Origin: Hymenobacter sp. BT559
GTDB lineage: Bacteria > Bacteroidota > Bacteroidia > Cytophagales > Hymenobacteraceae
Length of the DNA: 64,000 nucleotides
Reading direction: 5' to 3'
NCBI RefSeq assembly: GCF_016427535.1
Contig: NZ_JAELXV010000001.1
Span: 62,001 to 126,000, forward strand
In this document: one piece after another, positions 52,732 to 62,041 of the stretch
How positions within the stretch are numbered: position 1 is the first letter of the stretch
Layout of the letters: every line of letters starts with the position of its first letter
The notes under the pieces: generated by a model
What the model saw: only the letters and a program-made list of their open reading frames with translations
The model's database searches: none
What the model was told of the DNA's origin: nothing
Translations under genes and position numbers: made by a program

Positions 52732-53742
52732 ATGGATATCGTCGTTAAGTCTTTTAATCGTCCTTACTATCTGGAGCGCTGCCTGCGCAGCATTGAGCAA
52801 TACGTAACGGGGGCGTACACTGTCCGGGTACTGGACGATGGTACGCCCCCGGAGTATTTGGCGCGCATTCAAGAGTTGTTTCCGACGGTAACTATTGCCT
52901 ACTCGCCTCGCTATGAGCAGAAGGTGGCTGCCCTGCGCCGACACGTGGCAGGTGGGGCAGCGTTTGACGAGCGCGTGATTCCGATTGCCTTCTGGAAGGC
53001 GGAAATAACGAAGTGCTCCGATACTTTCCTGTTATTAGAAGACGACATCTGGCTGACAGAGTCGCTTGACCTAGGGGCTATGGCCCAGCAGATGCGGGAG
53101 CACCGCCTAGCTACCGTGAAGCTAAGCTGGCTAGGCAACCCGCGCCTAGTGATGGGGCGGCGCCGGCTATTGGCCGATAATCTGGAAGCGCTGATACCAG
53201 ATATTCCGCTCGCTACACGGCTGGTGTTTCTAAACGACCTGCGAGCTCGCTCGGTGCTCTACCGACTAGGCCTATTGCGGTTTTTTAAAACCGATATGGA
53301 ATACCAGTTACCGCTGTATGCGTTGTATTCCGTAGCTTCAGCCTTTTTCGACAAGGCATATTGGCTGTACTTATGGGAAGACTCGCAGGTGAGCATTGAT
53401 GAGGCACAGCAACTGCGGCGGGCGGTGCAATGGCAACGCCAGCATCAGCCTCAGTTTGCCAAAACGCAGCGGGAAATTACTAAAACCTCGTTTATTACTT
53501 CGGCGACCAATATGTTCGCGGGTGTAAACTTCGACGTTTTTCGCTTTAGCCACCACCTCAACCAGGCTTGGCTACGGGGCGAGTTGGATACTATGCGCGG
53601 CTTTCCCCGCGACCTGCCTGAAGACTATTTGCGGGAGTTTCTGGAAGCTGCCCATGACCCCCACACCACTTATTCTGAATGGCAGCGATGGACGGCCTGC
53701 TTTAAAGGACAGTATCAGCGCTTGGGCTGTGAGGTGGAGTAG
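52732..53742 (+). CDS. Glycosyltransferase, GT-A/family 2-like
   Basis: A 336-residue protein with a GT-A start (IVVKSFNRPYYLERCLRSIEQY, VRVLDDGTPPEYLARI) and an acidic donor-site motif FLLLEDDIWLTESL at about residues 100-113. The C-terminal half is helical and aromatic-rich and unlike standard GT2 enzymes. The 20-base spacing to gmd suggests co-expression and possibly use of a GDP-sugar. Confidence 0.75.
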   Translation: MDIVVKSFNRPYYLERCLRSIEQYVTGAYTVRVLDDGTPPEYLARIQELFPTVTIAYSPRYEQKVAALRRHVAGGAAFDERVIPIAFWKAEITKCSDTFLLLEDDIWLTESLDLGAMAQQMREHRLATVKLSWLGNPRLVMGRRRLLADNLEALIPDIPLATRLVFLNDLRARSVLYRLGLLRFFKTDMEYQLPLYALYSVASAFFDKAYWLYLWEDSQVSIDEAQQLRRAVQWQRQHQPQFAKTQREITKTSFITSATNMFAGVNFDVFRFSHHLNQAWLRGELDTMRGFPRDLPEDYLREFLEAAHDPHTTYSEWQRWTACFKGQYQRLGCEVE

Positions 53743-53807
53743 GGGATGCCGTTATCCTATATTGCGGCCGGTACCTAGTACTGGCCGCGCTTAGTTTTAT
53801 ATCTACT

Positions 53808-55220
53808 TTGTACCAACGACTGACTACTGCGTTTCGTCAAAACCTGGCAGCTCTACGACAGCCCGGTTCATTTGCGCAGAATTTTCTGGTGTCAATGTCG
53901 GGGTCGGCTATTGTCACCGTACTGGGGTTTATACTTACGCCGGTACTGTCGCGCATTTATCCCCCGGCAGCTTACGGGCAGTTTGCGGTATTTAACTCGG
54001 TAGTCAGCAACCTTAATCTGCTGGCTACGCTGGCCTACACCAGCGCCATTCCATTACCTAAGGCGAAACGCGATGCGTTGGCTGTAGTACAACTCAATGT
54101 GGTACTCACGCTAAGTATGTTCGGCATTGTAACGCTGGCGTTGGCTGGGCTAGGAGCACACTTGGTACGCTGGCTTAATTTGCAGTCGTTGGGGGCTTGG
54201 ATATACCTAATGCCGGTGCTGATGCTGCTGTACAACTTCAGCCTCACTATGAGCAGTTGGTATATCCGTACCAAGTCGTTCCGCACCCGAACTACCGCCG
54301 ACTTAATAATGTCGGTAGTAAGCCGAGTTTTTACCCTAGGCTATGGCTGGTTCACAGGCGGACAAAGTGCGGGGCTTATACTGGGCGACTCGCTAGGTAA
54401 GTTTACGCTGTTTGGAGGGTTGCTGCGCAGTGGTTTTCAGCAGGAGCTACGGCCGTTGTGGCGCACATTTTCGTGGCGGCGGATACGCGAAGCTGCTTAT
54501 AAGTACCGAGAGTTTCCGTTATATGTGCTGCCGGGAGGATACATAAGCTCGTTATCAAGCCAACTCCCTGTATTCATGCTGACGGGAGCATTTGGCAGCA
54601 CGGTAGTCGGATTGTATTCATTCGCTGCCTCACTGCTCGAAATTCCAGTATCGCTTATTGGGTCTGGCATTGCGCCAGTGTTCTACCAGAAGGCGGCGGA
54701 AGTGCAGCATACCGAGCCGGAGCGGCTCAAGGATATCACGCTAAATATCTATTATAAGCTGCTGTATATTGGGCTATTGCCGTTGGGCTTTATAACCGTT
54801 TTTGGCGACCTCATTTTCAAGCTTATTTTCGGGGCGCGCTGGGAAATGGCTGGAGTATTTACCGGATATTTAGGCTACTACTACATATTCCGGCTTACGG
54901 GGCAGGCAACCGGAATGATTTATAACGTATTACAGCGGCAGCAATACGCTTTAATTACCAATACACTGCTGCTGCTTACGCGCGGGGCCGGTTTAGCAGT
55001 AGGCATTTGGATGAAGGATGTGAACATGGCAATGCTATTATTCGGCGTCAGTAGCTTGGTTAGCACTTTCCTTATTGACCTGCACATCTTGTATCTTCTG
55101 AAGCTACCGGTGGTACGCATCGCGCTCCGTACAATCCTGCTAATGGCTTTAGCGTTAGGATTCTTTTTTCTGCTGCGATTGGGATTCAATCAGTTGCATA
55201 TCCAAATTCTGCATGTGTAA
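53808..55220 (+). CDS. Wzx-type polysaccharide flippase (MOP family)
   Basis: A 470-residue membrane protein with about twelve to fourteen helices. The start NFLVSMSGSAIVTVLGFILTPVLSRIYPPAAYGQFAVFNSVVSNL is characteristic of oligosaccharide flippases. The start codon is taken as TTG (53808), since the first internal ATG would cut into helix 1. It should flip an undecaprenyl-linked repeat to the periplasm, a second export route beside Wzm/Wzt. No certain Wzy polymerase is adjacent; the 60681-62030 protein is a candidate. Confidence 0.88.
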   Translation: MYQRLTTAFRQNLAALRQPGSFAQNFLVSMSGSAIVTVLGFILTPVLSRIYPPAAYGQFAVFNSVVSNLNLLATLAYTSAIPLPKAKRDALAVVQLNVVLTLSMFGIVTLALAGLGAHLVRWLNLQSLGAWIYLMPVLMLLYNFSLTMSSWYIRTKSFRTRTTADLIMSVVSRVFTLGYGWFTGGQSAGLILGDSLGKFTLFGGLLRSGFQQELRPLWRTFSWRRIREAAYKYREFPLYVLPGGYISSLSSQLPVFMLTGAFGSTVVGLYSFAASLLEIPVSLIGSGIAPVFYQKAAEVQHTEPERLKDITLNIYYKLLYIGLLPLGFITVFGDLIFKLIFGARWEMAGVFTGYLGYYYIFRLTGQATGMIYNVLQRQQYALITNTLLLLTRGAGLAVGIWMKDVNMAMLLFGVSSLVSTFLIDLHILYLLKLPVVRIALRTILLMALALGFFFLLRLGFNQLHIQILHV

Positions 55221-55319
55221 TATTGATGCTGTCATACCACTTACCCTCTATTAATTGATGAGAAGCTAGACTTTTAAATAGGGATTGTGTTTCCAGTGTC
55301 TGCTCAAGAAGTATGGGGC

Positions 55320-55327
55320 TACCTTTG
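55320..55327 (+). promoter_or_regulatory. -7 promoter box
   Basis: TACCTTTG matches the -7 consensus, 73 bases before the ATG of the next glycosyltransferase. Confidence 0.45.
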
Positions 55328-55400
55328 TAAGCCAACTGCCGCTCGAAAGCTCATGATGCTGCAAGAAGCCTAATATGGCGTTCTTGCGGTGTATTCCCTT

Positions 55401-56303
55401 ATGCCTACTCCTTTTTTTAGTGTAGTTATCCCAACGTATAACCGCGCCAGTTTTATTGGAACCACGTTGCAGTCCATCATTGAGCAGGACTTTTCTTCTT
55501 TTGAAGTCTTAGTAGTGGATGACGGTAGTAAGGACAACACTGCTGAAATAGTGCAGCCTTTTCTGGCTGATAACCGCCTGCACTATCTGCCCAAGGGAAA
55601 TGCCGAGCGCGGCGCTGCCCGCAACTATGGTCTCGAACGGACGCGGGGCGAGTACGTAATTTTTCTGGATTCCGACGACCTCTTCCATCCCAATCATCTG
55701 GCGACGCTATACGCCGCCATCCAGGCGGCGCCCACGCCACCCAACTTTATTGCTACTAAGTATGACTTTGACCGCGATGGGCAGCGCCAGCCCAGCAGCC
55801 TAGCTACGTTGTCTGCTGGGCCACTAGGTTTCGAAACCTTTTTACAGGGCAATTTACTTGCCTGCAACGTGTGCGTGCGACGCGCTAATCCTGGCCTGAA
55901 GCTCTTCGAGGAAGACCGCCGCTATGCCGCCGTAGAAGACTGGATGTTCATGCTCGAAAACACTCAGCATGGCGACGCGGTGCAGCTCGTAGACGCGCTG
56001 ACGCTGACCATGAACGACCACGACCAGCGCTCGATGCGGGCCGATAATCAAGGATTGATAAAGCGATTGGAGCTGGCTGCCGCCTGGATGCAGCAGCGTC
56101 TGAAGTTGACCGAGGCGCAGCGGCGGCAGTTGCTAGGGCGGGTATATTACCTTTGTGCCATCCATGCCTACGCTGATGGGCACCGGGCGCAGGCATGGGG
56201 TTTTGCCCGGCGGGCCACGCCAGGGCTAAGCACTAAAGCTGCCGTCCTGCTGCTGACCCGCATTGTGCTGGGGCCGCGCTTGGTGAACCTCCTTAAAGGT
56301 TAG
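55401..56303 (+). CDS. Family 2 glycosyltransferase
   Basis: A 300-residue GT2 enzyme: FSVVIPTYNRASFIGTTLQSII, VVDDGSKDNTAEIV, and YVIFLDSDDLFHPNHL, then CNVCVRRANPGLKLFEEDRRYAAVEDWMFML. The ATG at 55401 is preferred to a GTG 12 bases upstream. It is followed after 20 bases by a GT4 gene. Confidence 0.9.
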   Translation: MPTPFFSVVIPTYNRASFIGTTLQSIIEQDFSSFEVLVVDDGSKDNTAEIVQPFLADNRLHYLPKGNAERGAARNYGLERTRGEYVIFLDSDDLFHPNHLATLYAAIQAAPTPPNFIATKYDFDRDGQRQPSSLATLSAGPLGFETFLQGNLLACNVCVRRANPGLKLFEEDRRYAAVEDWMFMLENTQHGDAVQLVDALTLTMNDHDQRSMRADNQGLIKRLELAAAWMQQRLKLTEAQRRQLLGRVYYLCAIHAYADGHRAQAWGFARRATPGLSTKAAVLLLTRIVLGPRLVNLLKG

Positions 56304-56323
56304 GCGCCGCACACCTTTTTACT

Positions 56324-57538
56324 ATGCGAATACTTTTTTTGGGCTACTGGGGCCTACGCGATGGACTTACTACAAGCACCGTGTTTCCGCACCTGCGGCT
56401 GCTGCAAGAACGGGCTGACGTCGAGGCCATTCGCTTAGTAACTATTGAGCGCGGCGCTGAGGCGCAGGCTGAGTTGAAACTGGAGCTTGGTTTCGACGGG
56501 TCAAAAATCAGTTTTGAGCCGTTGCGTTCTAAACCTTCGCGCAATGTTATTCTCAACAAGATTGAGGACTTTATTCGTTTTCCACGGGAGCTAGTGCAGC
56601 AGGCACGAGAGTTTCGACCTGACTTCATCTTGGCTCGCGGAGCCCCAGCAGGAGCGCTTGCTTACCTAGTATGGCAAAAAAACAGACTGCCATTCTACGT
56701 AGAGTCGTTTGAGCCGCACGCCGACTATATGCTCGAATCGGGGGTGTGGCGGCGCTACGACCCGCGTTACCTATTTGAGCGACACTGGGAGCAGCAGCAG
56801 AAACAATTGGCACTAGGGCTAATGCCGGTAGCCGAAAACTATCGGCAGCAATTAATAGCAGAAGGAGTGCCAGCGCAGCGCATTGCTACGGTGCCGTGCT
56901 CGGTCGACGCTAGGCAGTTTGCCTACAGCGATACAGTCCGGCAACGGATGCGTGAGCGCATAGGCTGGGCCGAAACCGATGTGGTAGGCGTGTACGTGGG
57001 TAAATTTGGGAGCATTTATTACGACAAGGAGGCATTTCAGGTGTTTCGGACGGCGGCCGATTTTTTCGGCCCAGGTTTTCGCCTTATTATTCTTACGCCT
57101 GACCCCTTGCACGAAGTACAGGCTAAACTGGCAGCAGCCGGGCTAGCAGATGGGCAGGTATTCTTAACTAAAGCCGCTCACCAGGAGGTGCCCGATTACT
57201 TGTCGGCTGCTGACTTTGCGTTTGCCACCATCAAGCCCGCGCCTTGCCGGCTGTTCTGCTCGGCCATTAAGATTGGTGAGTACTGGGCCAGTGGCCTGCC
57301 TGTGCTTCTCCCAGAAGGTATAGGCGACGACAGCGACATTATCAAACAGGAAGGCGGCGGGGCCATCTTCAATCTAGACCGACCCATTTCGGTGTCAGAG
57401 GCCCTGGCCAACGTGGCTCAGCAAATAGCGCATCCCAGCTATCGGCAGCGGGTGCGCCACCTGGCCGAGCGGCATCGCTCAATTGAGTTGTCGCGCCAAG
57501 CTTACGTTCATTTTTTTGGGGTACCAGCCTTGCAGTAG
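56324..57538 (+). CDS. Glycosyltransferase, family 4-like (GT-B)
   Basis: A 404-residue protein: ILFLGYWGLRDGLTTSTVFPHLRLLQ at the start, ILARGAPAGALAYLVW, and a C-terminal donor domain with VVGVYVGKFGSIYYDKEAFQVF and KIGEYWASGLPVLLPEGIGDDSDII in place of the common E-x7-E motif. It fits GT-B enzymes of polysaccharide loci. The donor is not evident. Confidence 0.78.
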   Translation: MRILFLGYWGLRDGLTTSTVFPHLRLLQERADVEAIRLVTIERGAEAQAELKLELGFDGSKISFEPLRSKPSRNVILNKIEDFIRFPRELVQQAREFRPDFILARGAPAGALAYLVWQKNRLPFYVESFEPHADYMLESGVWRRYDPRYLFERHWEQQQKQLALGLMPVAENYRQQLIAEGVPAQRIATVPCSVDARQFAYSDTVRQRMRERIGWAETDVVGVYVGKFGSIYYDKEAFQVFRTAADFFGPGFRLIILTPDPLHEVQAKLAAAGLADGQVFLTKAAHQEVPDYLSAADFAFATIKPAPCRLFCSAIKIGEYWASGLPVLLPEGIGDDSDIIKQEGGGAIFNLDRPISVSEALANVAQQIAHPSYRQRVRHLAERHRSIELSRQAYVHFFGVPALQ

Positions 57539-57777
57539 CTTGGCTGGGCCGCTTGTTGCGGTAAGACGAGCATTTTTACTGGTGTACATTTGTGCTACGA
57601 CGTTTAACCCTATGTGATAGGCTTGGCTAGTGCAAATTCAGGGTTTTTTGATTGATAATCCTACGATGGTGCCTCTTCGATGCAAAAACGCTTCTAAAAG
57701 AATGGCGATTGCTTTATCAATCCATTTCGCCTGATGCTAGCTAAGCAAATCTTTTCTCCTTTGTCGAATACAAATTC

Positions 57778-58899
57778 ATGAAGAAAGTTCTTATAACAGG
57801 TGGTGCAGGCTTTATTGGTACCCATCTCTCCCAAAGTCTGCTGGAACACGGCTACGGTGTTATTGTACTCGACAATCTATCGCCGCAGATTCATGGTTTG
57901 AATTATTCCTTTCCCGAGCAAGAGGGCATCCGCTTTATCAAAGGTGATGTGCGAAACAAAGCCGATTGGGAAAATGCGTTGCAGGATGCTAATATAGTGG
58001 TGCATTATGCAGCTGAAACGGGCACGGGCCAATCCATGTATGAGGTGCATCGGTATGCCGAGCATAATATTGGAGGCACGGCCCTGCTGCTCGACGCGCT
58101 GGTGAATACCCAGCACAAAGTAGAAAAGGTGATAGTTGCTTCCTCACGGGCCATTTATGGGGAGGGTAAGTATGCCTGCGACGAGCACCAGGTGCAATAC
58201 CCACCCAGCCGTAAGGAGCAGGATTTATCAGCTGGCAACTTTGAGCCACGATGCCCAGAGTGCGGAAAACCGCTGCGGGTGTTGCCTACTGATGAAGACT
58301 CAAAGCTGCACCCCTCCTCGGTATATGGCATTACGAAGCTGAGCCAGGAGCAACTGGTGCTCAATGTGTGCCAGTCCATCGGTATTCCTGCGCTAGCCTT
58401 CCGCTATCAAAACGTGTACGGACCCGGGCAATCGCTTAAGAATCCTTATACTGGTATTCTCTCTATCTTTTCCACTCTCATCCGCAGTGGCGGCAAGCGC
58501 ATCAACATCTTTGAAGATGGCCAGGAGACACGCGATTTCGTGTACGTAGGCGATGTAGTGAAGGCCACCATGCTGGGTATTGAGTCGCAGAAAGTGTCCC
58601 AGGACGTGTACAACGTGGGTTCCGGCGTAGCTACTACTGTGCGAGAAGTAGCAGAACAACTGTGCATGCTGTATGGGACCAATACGGAGATAGAAATAAC
58701 TGGTAATTACCGAATTGGCGATATCCGGCATAATGTAGCCTCGCTGGAAAAAATCAGCGCCGACCTCGGTTTCCGCCCAGAGGTATCCTTCAGTGAGGGC
58801 ATTGAGAAATTTGCGGCTTGGGTGCAGCAGCAGGAGGTACAAGGTGGCAGCTACGAGGAGTCTATCCAGCAGATGAAGCGGAAAGGCTTAATGAAGTAA
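57778..58899 (+). CDS. NAD-dependent sugar epimerase with CxxC insert (dTDP-L-rhamnose 4-epimerase-like)
   Basis: A 373-residue extended short-chain dehydrogenase: ITGGAGFIGTHLSQSLLEHGY, catalytic Tyr183 and Lys187 in SSVYGITK, and YQNVYGPGQSLKNPY. Between the NAD half and the active site lies an extra loop with RCPECGKPL (Cys159, Cys162) and a Cys at about residue 134, probably a small zinc site. A similar insert is found in enzymes described as dTDP-L-rhamnose 4-epimerase, the basis for the tentative substrate. The next gene begins five bases after its stop. Confidence 0.82.
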   Translation: MKKVLITGGAGFIGTHLSQSLLEHGYGVIVLDNLSPQIHGLNYSFPEQEGIRFIKGDVRNKADWENALQDANIVVHYAAETGTGQSMYEVHRYAEHNIGGTALLLDALVNTQHKVEKVIVASSRAIYGEGKYACDEHQVQYPPSRKEQDLSAGNFEPRCPECGKPLRVLPTDEDSKLHPSSVYGITKLSQEQLVLNVCQSIGIPALAFRYQNVYGPGQSLKNPYTGILSIFSTLIRSGGKRINIFEDGQETRDFVYVGDVVKATMLGIESQKVSQDVYNVGSGVATTVREVAEQLCMLYGTNTEIEITGNYRIGDIRHNVASLEKISADLGFRPEVSFSEGIEKFAAWVQQQEVQGGSYEESIQQMKRKGLMK

Positions 58900-58904
58900 T
58901 AACG

Positions 58905-60146
58905 ATGAAGTACTATTTTTTCACGCTCCGCGATTTTAAGAAAGAGGTAGGGGAAAATGTGCGGATGTATGGTATGCTCAACTCACTGGCAGCCCAAGGC
59001 CACGAAGTAGTATTCCTTTCAAATGCGGAAAATTACCAGTTATTTCATCCTGCTATCCAGCACGTGCGGATTGGCTACGATTTTAAAGAGAAGCGCAAGA
59101 TGCAAGGCCTGCTGGCGCTGCTGCCCGCAAGTGTAGTGTACCAGCAGTTCCGCCCACTTTTTGGCAAGATTGAAGCTGCTATTGAGCGTGCGGGCGTGGG
59201 TAGCAGGCCGGTTTGCTTTTTTGACTATCTGGATAACACAATCGGCTATCTACTGAAATCTTCCGGAGTCATCGAGGCGTATATCAACGATATACACGGC
59301 ATTAGTACTATTGAGCAATCATATCAGCAAAGCATTGCAAGCAGCAGCTATCAGCGTTGGGTACACCGCTGGAAATATTTTTTGGTAAATAATCTTGACC
59401 GGAAAGTATTTACTGGGGCGGCGGGCCTCATTTATGGTAGTAACTCTATGAAGAGGTACTACGAGCAGCTTTATCGTCTTGAGGGCAAGCAAAGCTTCGT
59501 GATACCTTACCTGGTGAGCGAGGAGGCATTGAAACGTCAGCCCAATGCGGCACTGCAACGGGAACTGAAGGCGCGCCTTGGCCTAGCCGAGCAAGATTTT
59601 GTGGTTCTCTTTATTGGTACCTATAAGCAAACCGGCGGCATGGATGACCTAATAAAGGCATTCGACCTGCTTCACCGTGATGCAGCTGCCAGCAAGCTGA
59701 TAATGATTGGCGAAGGGCCCTACAAGGACTATTGCGTTGAGCTGGCACAACAGCTTCCGGCCGCCAATGCCATTCACTTTATAAAGAATATACCTTATGC
59801 TGAGATGGCTACCTACCAAAGCCTCGCGCAAGTGATTGTGTGCCCCGATAAGGAAAACCCTTTCTCGCAGCACGTAGTGCACGTTAAGTATTTCGATGCA
59901 CTGATTTCTGGCAGGCTGGTGATAAATGGAGCCTTTGACAGCGTAAAGGAAATAAACAAAAACGAAGAACTCTCGCTTACTTTTAAACCCTCAGATGTGG
60001 CCGACCTGCACGCCAAGCTGGTTTACTGCCGCGACCACTACGAGGAACTATGCAGAAAATACGCGGGTGTAAAAGAGTACGTGGCACAGCACCTCACGTA
60101 CAATGCCTACGTGAAGGACCTGCGCTTCAATTATTCTGCCCTTTAA
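58905..60146 (+). CDS. Family 4-like glycosyltransferase
   Basis: A 413-residue GT-B enzyme. The ATG at 58905 is used because earlier in-frame codons overlap the epimerase gene and start MKYYFFTLRDFKKEVGENVRMYGML fits the family. The donor domain has LFIGTYKQTGGMDDLIKAFDLLH, MIGEGPYKDYCVELAQQLP, and VIVCPDKENPFSQHVVHVKYFDALISGRLVINGAF. It is translationally close to the epimerase, so it may use the epimerised sugar. Confidence 0.85.
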   Translation: MKYYFFTLRDFKKEVGENVRMYGMLNSLAAQGHEVVFLSNAENYQLFHPAIQHVRIGYDFKEKRKMQGLLALLPASVVYQQFRPLFGKIEAAIERAGVGSRPVCFFDYLDNTIGYLLKSSGVIEAYINDIHGISTIEQSYQQSIASSSYQRWVHRWKYFLVNNLDRKVFTGAAGLIYGSNSMKRYYEQLYRLEGKQSFVIPYLVSEEALKRQPNAALQRELKARLGLAEQDFVVLFIGTYKQTGGMDDLIKAFDLLHRDAAASKLIMIGEGPYKDYCVELAQQLPAANAIHFIKNIPYAEMATYQSLAQVIVCPDKENPFSQHVVHVKYFDALISGRLVINGAFDSVKEINKNEELSLTFKPSDVADLHAKLVYCRDHYEELCRKYAGVKEYVAQHLTYNAYVKDLRFNYSAL

Positions 60147-60680
60147 TTAAGAGCGGAAGGAGGGAGCCCTTAGTAGTACTGGTGGTGCTCCTACCTACTC
60201 TACGCTACGACCTCTTATTAAGTAACCAGCATTCGCCGCTCGGTTACAATAGCAGCTGCATCAACCGCTACTTGACCTATTCGACCCGGTGGTTTATGTT
60301 CGATGCTGTAATGAATACGACCACTTTCGACACCAACCGGTTGCACGACCAAGTGCGCAACTAATGTAGCCCGGTCACTTGATTATCGGTTTGACTCGTA
60401 TATGGCCTGTGCTTAGCGGTTCGAACTGAAAGGACACGACTTCGAGCGTTGTCTTATTGCCAACTGTGATAGCCTTAAGCGTAGTCGTCCGCCACAATAG
60501 TAGGTAGCATACTATTGTGGCGGGCAAATGCGCCCAAACTTTAGGCTTGGTTTCCTGATGCGAGGTGCAGTAGATGATTTGCCATGTAGCACAAAGCGAA
60601 AAACTCGCGTTACTAGCTGTTACTATTCAATCGCCTGCTTGCTGAAAAGGGTGCGTATATTGGCCGCCTGTTGCTTAAGG
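60147..60680. other. Gene-free region with a possible gene remnant and a perfect hairpin
   Basis: A frame at about 60164-60363 translates to a protein-like stretch (LRYDLLLSNQHSPLGYNSS, later FDAVMNTTTFDTNRLHDQV) but lacks its own start and runs out of the preceding gene in another phase; it may be a decayed gene end. CCGCCACAATAGTA (60489-60502) and its exact complement (60510-60523) form a 14-base stem with a seven-base loop, perhaps a terminator between the convergent units. Confidence 0.45.
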
Positions 60681-62030
60681 CTAAGTAGTTGCTGCTTGCC
60701 GTAGTGGTCGACGCACCCGTACCTTATCGGTGACGATACTTTGCAGGATAAAAAGCGCTCCTAGGTAAAAAGGAATTAAAGGAATTTTATAGCGTACCAG
60801 CGTGCCAAAATTAGAACTGGTAATGCCAACCGAAGCTGCAAAAACCAAGGCAAAAATAAAGGACATCAATAGCACTGGCGTTTGGCCGATAATTGATAAG
60901 GTAGCGAATACACCGGTACGCCAGAATATACGAAGTGTAAATAGTAGAATAAAAGCAGCTTCTAAAGCGGAAAGCATCATAACCGGATTATGCGCTTCCC
61001 AGATAAAAGGGCGAAACAATGAAGTGCCAATTGCTTGAGGAGCCAGTTTAAGCATACCGCCCAATGTACCATCTTGTTCGCCCAAGTAATATCCCGAACC
61101 TTCCTGCTTAAGACTTGTTTCGTAGAGATAGTCAGCGGTGATTTTACTGCGTTCGCCTATTTTGTCAAGAGCGTACTTATCATCCCCCTTCGTTAAATTA
61201 GTAGCTGCGTAAAAAGCAATTGCTCCCCCAATAGCAAAAAAAACGGGTTTAATAAGTAGCCTTAGTGTTGGGTTCTTGATACGGGCATTGTTCTCGTTAA
61301 AAATCCATAGTAGAGCAGATGGAAGAAAGCAAAGCAGAATATATACTTTGATTGCATATAACGCATAAGCAGCAGCAAATCCTATTAATAAGCTCTTCAT
61401 TAAAGCGCGCTTTTGAATGGTTCCTAGATAGAAAGCATAGAATAACCATCCCAAAGCGCCAATGCATAAAGAATCCTTTAATAGGCCAGAGCCCCAAAAG
61501 AACATAGACGGAACATAAAAAATCGTCCAAGCCAGCTCTTTATAAACGTGCGGGCGGATTTTTGCCATTGTCATGTACAAAGCCCACAAACCGCTAAAGC
61601 TGATAGCGGTAAACATTAAAGCAATAACAGTATAGTTATTGAAACATATTAATCCCAATGCCGCCGCAATACGAGAAACTAAATATTCTGTTGAATGCGG
61701 CTGATGCCAAAACATTCCTATCGTATAAGGAAAGATGGCTGGGTCTTTACTATCACCATTGTCTACAAGTAATTTTAAGCCAGTCGAGAAAGAATCGCTA
61801 AAAGCTCTAGCAATAATTTTAGCGTGATATAAGTAATTGAAGGTATCTCCTCCTCCGTAATAAAACTGATAAATTAAGCCTAAACTAACTGCACCTATAA
61901 ACTTGAGTGTGAGGGCTGGTATAAAATAAGGCCGGGTAAACTTGTTGGTAACTGCTGGCCGCACTGCGAATGCGATAGCATAGAGAATACCTAAATAGAG
62001 CGGCCCCAGAAATAAATCTGATAATTCCAT
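60681..62030 (-). CDS. Polytopic membrane protein, candidate polysaccharide polymerase or GT-C
   Basis: A 449-residue protein with about ten to twelve membrane helices and a large periplasmic loop after helix 2 (YYGGGDTFNYLYHAKIIARAF, then WHQPHSTEYLVSRIAAALG). A second hydrophilic loop (about 285-340) contains GERSKITADYLYETSLKQEGSG. I do not recognise a family with certainty; the loop pattern could suit a Wzy-type polymerase, a GT-C enzyme or a ligase. It starts 12 bases after the TPR gene, so the two are probably co-transcribed, opposite to the polysaccharide locus. Confidence 0.6.
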   Translation of the reverse strand: MELSDLFLGPLYLGILYAIAFAVRPAVTNKFTRPYFIPALTLKFIGAVSLGLIYQFYYGGGDTFNYLYHAKIIARAFSDSFSTGLKLLVDNGDSKDPAIFPYTIGMFWHQPHSTEYLVSRIAAALGLICFNNYTVIALMFTAISFSGLWALYMTMAKIRPHVYKELAWTIFYVPSMFFWGSGLLKDSLCIGALGWLFYAFYLGTIQKRALMKSLLIGFAAAYALYAIKVYILLCFLPSALLWIFNENNARIKNPTLRLLIKPVFFAIGGAIAFYAATNLTKGDDKYALDKIGERSKITADYLYETSLKQEGSGYYLGEQDGTLGGMLKLAPQAIGTSLFRPFIWEAHNPVMMLSALEAAFILLFTLRIFWRTGVFATLSIIGQTPVLLMSFIFALVFAASVGITSSNFGTLVRYKIPLIPFYLGALFILQSIVTDKVRVRRPLRQAATT

Positions 62031-62041
62031 AAGAAATAATT

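Noticed and set aside
60415..60430. GGTTCGAAC resembling a tRNA T-arm
   Set aside because: No acceptor stem, anticodon arm or D-arm can be built around it.
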